From Ustulina deusta (Eukaryota > Ascomycota > Sordariomycetes > Xylariales > Xylariaceae): a stretch of DNA of 64,000 nucleotides. The position numbers were made by a program, and so were the translations under genes. The notes below the pieces were generated by a model, which ran no database searches, was not told the DNA's origin, and saw only the letters and a program-made list of their open reading frames with translations. Location of the stretch: the NCBI GenBank assembly GCA_023159155.1, contig JAJNNX010000018.1:620001-684000 (forward strand). Direction: 5' to 3'. The number at the start of each line of letters is the position of its first letter. The first letter of the stretch is position 1. Shown here piece by piece: positions 57,923 through 64,000 of this stretch.

Positions 57923-59668
57923 CTACCAACCGCCGCCGATCTTGCTAGCAAGTTGAACAACCCGTTCGGTGTCGTTCATTTTGCTCTTGCCCACATCACT
58001 AATAACCTCGCGGTAACTGGTTAATACCAGTCTATCTATGTCAATGCCAGTTACACTACTCCAGTGCGCCAGGTTATCTCGAATATAGGATGGGGAAATA
58101 TCGCCAATTAAATCACCTCTCCCCCCTTGAATTTTCGTTGTGCCCTCGCCACGTTCCGACTCACTTTCGTCGGCCGAGAAATAGGCTTCGTCTACCTCGG
58201 CGAGCCACTGTTTCTGCTCTTGGAGGCCTGGCTGAAATCCAGGCTCCTTGCGCTGAACAACTAAAGGATCATCGACTTTGATCTGACCTCCGCCGTTGGT
58301 ACACCCACCGGGGCAAGCCATAACTTCGACATAGTCGTATTCATGTCCAGCTGGCTTGCCAGCAGCTTTTCTGCTTGTCCCAACAGCCCTCGCGCCGGGC
58401 ATCCGCGATGGTCGCGCTGGTTTTAGTTTCCGAACCAAGTTCTGAATGTTTCGAAACCCATAGTATCGCGCGGCTCTGAATATTGTGCTTCCAGATGCCG
58501 ATATCACTGAAAACTCAGCAACGTCTACGTTCCTACCACGGGTTGTTTCGATTCGTGATCCTGGATGCCGAGACGCAACGTATTGCAACGTGTAGTGTAG
58601 ATTACCTCCCGACGTGCTGGCAGCAGGAACTGGCCGGCCACTCTGGCAGGACGGAAAGATGAACTCCTGTGCAGTAGGATCAGGGAAGGGGACACGTGAT
58701 GAGATCGGAATTGGCTCTTTAGGCAAATTAAAGAAATTGATGCCTCTGGACTCCGTCAACATCAAAATTTCCTTGCTTGTGATAACACAATCGACATCGC
58801 GGACTCCCCTGCCTGGCTGACCGTTTCCATTCCAGACCGAGTCTGTCAATTCTTCACGACTGGCCTCTAACTTTTTGTCGAAGCATGGCATAACCGCAAG
58901 GTGCCATATTCGGCCCGGGGGAATACCTAACATCCGACTCAAGGTTGTCTTTAGCAGTGTCCCCATCAATGCTTGTGGCGACTTGATCTTCGAGATATGG
59001 GGTAGCACATATGGGTGTGTTTTCTCGGCATAGCACACCCAACCCGGACAACTTGACGTTAAGATAGGTTTCGCGACTTTGCCGTCGTCAATGGCTTCCT
59101 CGGCGCCTAGGACCAGACATGCTGTCCGAGCCGCATTCGTGTCTGCTACCCATGTGAATGCGTTGTTCCATTTCCCACCAGCTCTCAGCCCATCACGCCC
59201 TGCTAGTAATTGTTCGATCATTCGCCCAGCATCTCTCTTATTTACGCCACGCCCGGCGGCGACGGCAAGACTGGCGCGTGTCTGGGGCGAGACACTTGCC
59301 ACGAAAAGCTTGCTGTCGGGATTCTCTAACCCTTCAATCTTAATCGTTCCATCTGCAGCATTGCGCCTTATTTGTAGTGCGGGAGCTTGGTCTAGGACGT
59401 TTAAGAGCTCGTTATGGCTCTGTAAACTAACAAGAACAGCTTCGGCCGAGGTTACGCAGCCAGAGCAGGCCAGACAGTCTGTCAAGGAAATCTGTGCTGG
59501 CGTGTCCGCCGACGGAGTACGCTGTTGGCCATCGATGACTACTTCGTGTTCAAGCTCGTTTTCTTTCGGTTGCTCGGGGGCCACAGGAAGCGTCTCGACG
59601 GGCTTGATACATGCGACACCTGGCGAGATAAAATCGTTGAGGTCGTCAGTGGAGAGGATAGCCGACAT
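57923..59668 (-). CDS. NAR1: Cytosolic iron-sulfur assembly protein NAR1 (581 aa, single exon)
   Basis: One exon of 1746 nt starting MSAILSTDDLNDFISPGVAC. It has the architecture of iron-only hydrogenase-like NAR1. An N-terminal cluster site is formed by Cys20 and CLACSGC (Cys65, 68, 71). The H-cluster-like cysteines are in TSSCPGW (Cys207), MPCFDKKLEASR (Cys261) and VMACPGGCTNGG (Cys451, Cys455). All eight ligands of the family are present. NAR1 links the early scaffold (CFD1-NBP35) to the CIA targeting complex and is needed for cytosolic and nuclear Fe-S proteins. The C-terminus ends VQLASKIGGGW; a C-terminal Trp is the known CIA-targeting feature of several client and adaptor proteins. Length is normal for filamentous fungi. 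Confidence 0.97.
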   Translation of the reverse strand: MSAILSTDDLNDFISPGVACIKPVETLPVAPEQPKENELEHEVVIDGQQRTPSADTPAQISLTDCLACSGCVTSAEAVLVSLQSHNELLNVLDQAPALQIRRNAADGTIKIEGLENPDSKLFVASVSPQTRASLAVAAGRGVNKRDAGRMIEQLLAGRDGLRAGGKWNNAFTWVADTNAARTACLVLGAEEAIDDGKVAKPILTSSCPGWVCYAEKTHPYVLPHISKIKSPQALMGTLLKTTLSRMLGIPPGRIWHLAVMPCFDKKLEASREELTDSVWNGNGQPGRGVRDVDCVITSKEILMLTESRGINFFNLPKEPIPISSRVPFPDPTAQEFIFPSCQSGRPVPAASTSGGNLHYTLQYVASRHPGSRIETTRGRNVDVAEFSVISASGSTIFRAARYYGFRNIQNLVRKLKPARPSRMPGARAVGTSRKAAGKPAGHEYDYVEVMACPGGCTNGGGQIKVDDPLVVQRKEPGFQPGLQEQKQWLAEVDEAYFSADESESERGEGTTKIQGGRGDLIGDISPSYIRDNLAHWSSVTGIDIDRLVLTSYREVISDVGKSKMNDTERVVQLASKIGGGW

Positions 59669-60566
59669 GATGCGCGGTTATTAGGGGATGTAATATAGTT
59701 CGAGGATAGAAGAAGGGATTGTCTCGGCGAAAGGGCCCGAAGGCACTGATGGCGTGGTCGGGACGCCCCGATAATATCGACCTGGGAGTGGCAACTGTGA
59801 ATCTCTTTGGATGGGTGGATAATTTTGCTTCTCTAGAAACCTCAATAGCGGAGAATATACCTCATGGAGGATTCGGCACTTGCGACGTTTATTATGTGAG
59901 TCTATCTTGAAAAAGACTTACTGAGCAGGAAATAGTTATGTGGAAAAGCCTGGCAGGTCTGCGGTAATGTTTGGTTGTGTGGAAAGTTGCTTTGAAATTG
60001 CGACTTTTTGGTTCTGCGAGACCGGGGCTGTCTGTGGGGTTCGGGAAGTGGCCTCCAATCTGGTGGGGTGCTTTTCGTTGATTTCAGATGCGCACTGTAC
60101 TGGAGTGGAATTCCCACGCCCGAAAGAGTGGCGAAACCATAAAGTCCGTACTGTATGAAATACCTCTAGAGAAATATACACTGCAAGAGCCTCAGCCAAT
60201 CACATCTAACACGTTAAACAGCATTCGGAACATGTGGTATGACGTCGTGATCTTGTCTATCCATTAGCATTGGTTACAGCACCTTGGTATTGTTTGGCAT
60301 TATTTCAGCCAAACAAACAAACATGAAATCATATTGACATCCCTCCCGACTTGTGCACATGAGGTTTTAAAGAGTAGAATCGTATAACTAGCAGGAGTCA
60401 CAAGAGTTACTGGAGGAAGTCACAAACCATCCCTCTACCAATATGGATGTAAGCCGGTTCACAATCCCGCAACACAACCAACTCTTCTGGGGGGATATAT
60501 AAGGTATCTTGGCTGACGGATAGATGTAATCCGAAATAAGGCCATATCAGCCTACAGCTTCGCTTC
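59669..60566. promoter_or_regulatory. Divergent promoter region between NAR1 and the small membrane protein gene
   Basis: An 898-bp region from which both flanking genes diverge. It is moderately AT-rich, with TATATAAGG at 60495-60503 about 65 bp before the plus-strand ATG. Frames at 59719-60199 show no coding support. Confidence 0.45.
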
Positions 60567-61299
60567 ATGCGGATGGAACGCGCTGCAAGCGGCGCCGCTG
60601 ATCAGTGAGTTCGGTTCCGTCTCGCCTGTTATCCAGTGTATCCAGAACCCCGGATTCGCAACATCATCTCCTCTATTTTCCTCCGAGTTCCCATCCTCAT
60701 ACTACCTCACAAACACGCACACACACACATATATATGAGAAATTATCTTGCGAGCATCCACGCAGCTAACCCAAAGCCCAAGTCGGACCGCAAGCCATCA
60801 TCACCCTCCTAACACAAGACGAATATCCCCAAGCGGCACCCAGTTCCGCAGCCAGCGACGCCGAGCGCTACCTAGCCCGGAGCCTGGGCTTCGCGCTGCT
60901 AGCTCTGGGGCTCGTGACCGTGGTGTTGTCGGGGAGCGTACCCGTCGGGTCCGTGTTAGACGGTATGTAATGCCTCCCTCTTCCTCCTCTATCTCTTTAA
61001 ATCCCAACCCCGCAAAAGCCACGCGAGAAGCCCCGTCCCCATACGCGGCGCCCGTCCTCCTCCTAACAACGCTCCACCACGGCGCGAGCGCCTTCTACGG
61101 CTGGTCGCGGTACACGGCGACGGGGCAGACGGGGTATTTGCTAGGTTTCGCGGGAAACGCGGCGCTCGCCTCCTTCGGCACGTGGTGTCTCTTGTTTGGC
61201 GGCGAGAAGGCCCGCGTGAGCAGGCGCACAGGAGCCGACAAGCGGACCAGTGGGTTTCCGTTTCCGAACGCCGAGGCGGATCGTCGAAAGGGGCGGTAG
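60567..61299 (+). CDS. Small predicted membrane protein, family unknown (145 aa, 3 exons)
   Basis: Exons 60567-60604, 60844-60962 and 61019-61299. The first intron (239 bp) has GTGAGT, CTAAC and a CCCAG acceptor; the second is 56 bp (GTATGT to AAAAG). The start is MRMERAASGAADHSAASDAE. Three hydrophobic segments follow: RSLGFALLALGLVTVVLSGS, PYAAPVLLLTTLHHGASAFY and GYLLGFAGNAALASFGTWCL. The end is a basic, soluble tail (RVSRRTGADKRTSGFPF). The reading with the membrane helices requires splicing; unspliced frames give Arg/Pro-rich nonsense. I do not recognise the family, though such three-helix proteins are common in organelle and ER membranes of Pezizomycotina. The choice of the first acceptor is the least certain part. 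Confidence 0.7.
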
Positions 61300-62203
61300 G
61301 AGCTTTTCAGGTGGGTAGGAAAGGAAAGGGCGGATGGATGTCCTGTAGGGTTTGAAAGAAGGTGGGTGTTGCAATTTCTGTTGTGCCATAGTTGTGTGCA
61401 CGAACCTGCGATGCGAACCCAAACGAAGTCGTTGGAATATGGGGGGTTCAAAAGCAACAACCCTGAAGACTCATCAATAGAGTACACGATATCATGGGGC
61501 GTCTAGTTCAGATATAATCTAGGTGGACAGTTTCTACATTGTGTGTATGAAAATGTGTTGGTTCGAGTCCCCAAGCCTGATATTCTAGCATATAGGAGCA
61601 TTATACTGAGCCTTATCCCGGCCGCCTTCGTTGGGTCGGGATGGAAGAGAGACGCCAAAGATTGCGGTGACCTGGCGAAGGTACGAGGGAAAAGGTCTCC
61701 ACAGGGCTCCTACTGCATATTTCCGCATTCTAGAACATAAGGGTTGAGGACCCCGACATGTTTTTATTCGCTCAAATCTGTGATTTCTCACAGGAGGACA
61801 TATAAATGTTCAGCGGTGTAGACAAGGACAAGATGTCAATTCAGAGAGAGTAGCGCATGCCAAATTTGATTCCTCCCATCCTAAGTAAAATCCCGAGTCA
61901 CAGACAATGGTCAAATCAATGCCGATGTTTACGCCTCTGTAAACCAAACCCTGAATATCCGTCTCATAAACGACTAAGAAGATAATCGCAGTGTGATAAA
62001 GGTGGAAATGCCGTGAGAACACCAATGACTTTGCTGCACGCCCAGGGTTTTGTCAAGGCTCAAGTAGCCTCGAGGGTCTCAAGATCTAGCCGTATTCCTC
62101 TTGAACGGTCGCTCAGTGCGTTTTGATACTGCCTTTACCCTTTGTCCTGTTTTAATCATGACTCTCAATCATCCGCTTGTAGTCAATTGTTCGTATCAAC
62201 CAC
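61300..62203. other. Intergenic, convergent 3' flanks
   Basis: About 900 bp with the 3' ends of the membrane-protein and CYSTM-like genes. A B-box-like GGTTCGAGTCC at 61560-61570 has no tRNA around it. Open frames are short and unsupported. Confidence 0.45.
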
Positions 62204-62849
62204 TTAGCAGCACTCGGCGCAGCATTCACAGCACTCGGCGCAGCACTCGCAGCCCTCTTCGCAGACGAAGCAGCAGCACAGGGCAGCAAGACAGCCCTTG
62301 AGACATCCACCACCACTAGAAGACTGCTGAGGAGGAGGCTGCTGTTGGTACTGCATAGGTGGGGGAGGGCCGTAGTACTGTCCTTGAGGTGGTGGGCCGC
62401 CATACGCCTAAATTTCCAGTCGTTAGCCATGATGCATGTCGTTGTCGTTGGTTCTGAAAAGCAACCGAGTGAAAGCAAGCAGCGCTAGCAGCAGGGAAGG
62501 CACGGTTTTCAGAGAGATAAAGAGGTGGATTGGTATAAACAGAGGTATCCAGGTAAGGAAATGATGATGACATTGAGCGGCGTCAACTCCCGCACTAGGT
62601 CGCCTTGGCAACCGGCATAGCAGGTTGAGCTGATAGGAATTGGAGAACCAATCTAGCCCGCAGCGACTATGTTGTGGGGGACACTGCCGAGGGACAGATG
62701 GTGGTTCTTGGCGTACGGCCTTGATAGGGTTCGCGACCGACGGTGAGACATAGGCAATAATGTAGATCGCCACATACCTGGGGAGGCTGCTGAGGATACC
62801 CGTAGCCGCCCTGAGGCTGACCTTGCTGGTAGTAGTCGTGGCTCGACAT
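62204..62849 (-). CDS. Cysteine-rich CYSTM-like tail-anchored protein (91 aa, 2 exons)
   Basis: Exons 62778-62849 and 62204-62407 with a 370-bp intron (GTATGT donor, GCTAAC branch, TTTAG acceptor), joined in phase as GYPQQPPQ|AYGGPPPQGQ. The N-terminus is MSSHDYYQQGQPQGGYGYPQ, a Tyr/Gln/Pro-rich polar head. The last 33 residues start GGGCLKGCLAALCCCFVCEE and end in the repeated unit ECCAECC; 15 of those 33 are Cys. The head plus a CLxxCLAALCCC core matches the CYSTM class of short proteins, which anchor at the plasma membrane by a cysteine-rich, often palmitoylated, C-terminus and are linked to stress and metal tolerance. The repeated acidic-Cys tail is unusual and could bind metal. The intron is long for this window, so an extra exon is possible. 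Confidence 0.8.
62209..62245. repeat. 21-bp coding duplication in the CYSTM-like tail
   Basis: The 16-mer AGCACTCGGCGCAGCA occurs at 62209-62224 and again at 62230-62245, offset by 21 bp, which equals seven codons. On the coding strand it makes the repeated ECCAECC unit, so the cysteine tail has grown by tandem duplication. Confidence 0.9.
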
Positions 62850-64000
62850 TGCAATATGTGCAGCTGGTGATGAGATTGGCTCGGAGTCAGAATCGGTGAG
62901 GAATGCGACGTGTGGCTGTAATGACGGATGACGGTTAGCAAAAGCCAAGAGGCCGGCAAGCGTAGCGGATTGATGTGCGCGCTATGGGCCACAAGGGGAG
63001 GATAGAAACACGAACCTGTGTGTAGGAGAGAGAATGTGTTGGTCAGATTGATCGGTCGAGAAATTCAGCAACCTGGCGCGGTCACAAACAAAAGGCAACG
63101 AATGCAAAAAGCGCTTCGCGACGGTGAAGACACTTAGGCGATAGGACAGGGGAAGATGATTGTGAAAAGAAGAAAAGGTTGTGCAAGGTTGGGTTGGAAA
63201 ACAAGAACAACTTGAAGGAGGTAGGTATTGCCGTAGCGGTGGGTGATGGATGCTCAATTAAACACAGGAAGAAAGAACCAAAGTCTTTGGTCTGACACAG
63301 CCGACCGATCAAGTACCACTAACAGGTGGAAGGGACCTGGATGCAGATACATGCTTGGTAGGTACATTATGTACCTAGGTACCTAGAGGTAGGTACACCA
63401 TTCATTCAATGTTGGGAGCTGCGAATTGCGCAGTCCAGTCGCACATCGTGTGGTCATACCTAGTGTAATATCGGATGCAATGTGCCGTAGGTACATGCAC
63501 TACTATACATGTACCGTGTCTTTGCATGTATCTCGTTGAGGCTTCAGCCAGCACACCTCCAGGGAGGTATTTTCTCTCTGGCGCTATTAATAACCATAGG
63601 TATCCTCCACTAGATCGCTACCTAACAGCTGTAGTGTGCGGGTCTTGAGGTCATTATACCTATATGTATGCTAGGTATCATATATCATATGTCCTATCCT
63701 TCTCAAGGTAGATTCGCATCTCTTTTCCAGTCTTGGGCAATTAATAGAAGCCACCCAACAATATGTTATTTTTCTTCTTCTTCTTCTTTCTCTCTTCTCT
63801 CCCCTTTGAGAACGCTTGTTCATTCTAATTCCTCACATTTAATCAGCATGTTACAGCTACATATACCCACTAGATATAGGTATGTATGTGGCAGTGTCAA
63901 CGCAGTCTTCGGCCACCGTGCTCTAACATTAGATGCCGCTTTGCCGGGCTTGTGGACCTCCTGCGATGGCAATCGGCCGCCGCCCAGCCATCAAAACTTG
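62850..64000. other. Right flank, 5' region of the CYSTM-like gene
   Basis: The first 450 bp is the CT/CA-rich leader and promoter of the minus-strand gene. Beyond it, GGTA/TACC palindromes (TACCTAGGTACCTAG at 63373-63387) and a TTC-rich run at 63773-63797 occur. No gene is supported. Confidence 0.45.

Noticed and set aside
57537..57956. Alternative frames over the SUZ gene, including one that runs past its stop
   Set aside because: The frame ending at 57883 keeps the SUZ-C-like end IRSPRGPDGNSRGF; the others are shadows of this GC-rich, RG-repeat region.
61545..61590. tRNA-like B box (GGTTCGAGTCC)
   Set aside because: There is no matching acceptor stem or A box at the right distance, and the T stem cannot pair properly.
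1..64000. CRISPR arrays, prophage, insertion sequences, transposase or reverse-transcriptase domains, secondary-metabolite cluster genes
   Set aside because: No direct-repeat and spacer pattern, terminal inverted repeats with a transposase, RT/integrase motifs or PKS/NRPS domains could be seen in any reading frame.

Overview
The window is nuclear DNA of a filamentous ascomycete (Pezizomycotina, most likely a sordariomycete; the class is an inference). Genes carry several short introns (about 48-370 bp) with GT(A/G)NGN donors, (A/G)CT(A/G)AC-type branch sites and YAG acceptors. Intergenic DNA is long and irregular, and the recognised proteins are fungal versions of housekeeping and signalling genes. 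No bacterial, plasmid, viral or CRISPR sequence was seen. All gene models below were spliced by eye from donor, branch and acceptor signals plus reading-frame continuity; none is checked against transcripts.

Layout. 1-2 kb: nothing supportable. 2.0-9.5 kb (minus strand): an SNF2-type helicase (1157 aa) and a large conserved-looking unknown protein (882 aa). 12.1-16.4 kb (minus): an aldo/keto reductase of the pyridoxal reductase type and the tRNA dihydrouridine synthase DUS4, followed by a tRNA-Glu(UUC) gene. 17.5-19.6 kb: protein-like fragments in both orientations, best read as decayed genes. 20.8-22.6 kb (plus): an S6-kinase-like AGC kinase preceded by a spliced, in-frame 63-codon upstream ORF. 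26.1-34.3 kb (plus): a DOMON/cytochrome b561 membrane protein, the splicing factor PRP4, a P-TEFb-type cyclin (Pch1/cyclin T-K) and ATP synthase subunit h. 38.9-41.7 kb (minus): the AGC kinase SCH9, with a possible extra first exon at 43.2 kb. 48.5-56.2 kb (minus): a GFA/CENP-V-fold zinc protein and three unrecognised proteins. 56.9-62.9 kb: a SUZ-domain protein and NAR1 (convergent, 39 bp apart), a small membrane protein and a cysteine-rich CYSTM-like protein.

Functional themes, none of them an operon: growth and nutrient signalling (two AGC kinases of the TOR/PKA-linked class), RNA metabolism (PRP4, the CTD-kinase cyclin, DUS4, the SUZ protein, tRNA-Glu), mitochondrial and Fe-S biology (ATP14, NAR1), redox membrane chemistry (DOMON-b561, AKR) and chromatin (the SNF2 protein).

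Gene-free stretches of 1-7 kb are common. They are rich in short GGTA/TACC-based repeats that combine into TACCTAGGTA-like palindromes. I found no convincing novel multi-gene system. The observations most worth testing are the upstream coding exons of the two kinases, the decayed gene region, the GGTA repeat family and the unrecognised conserved-looking proteins.
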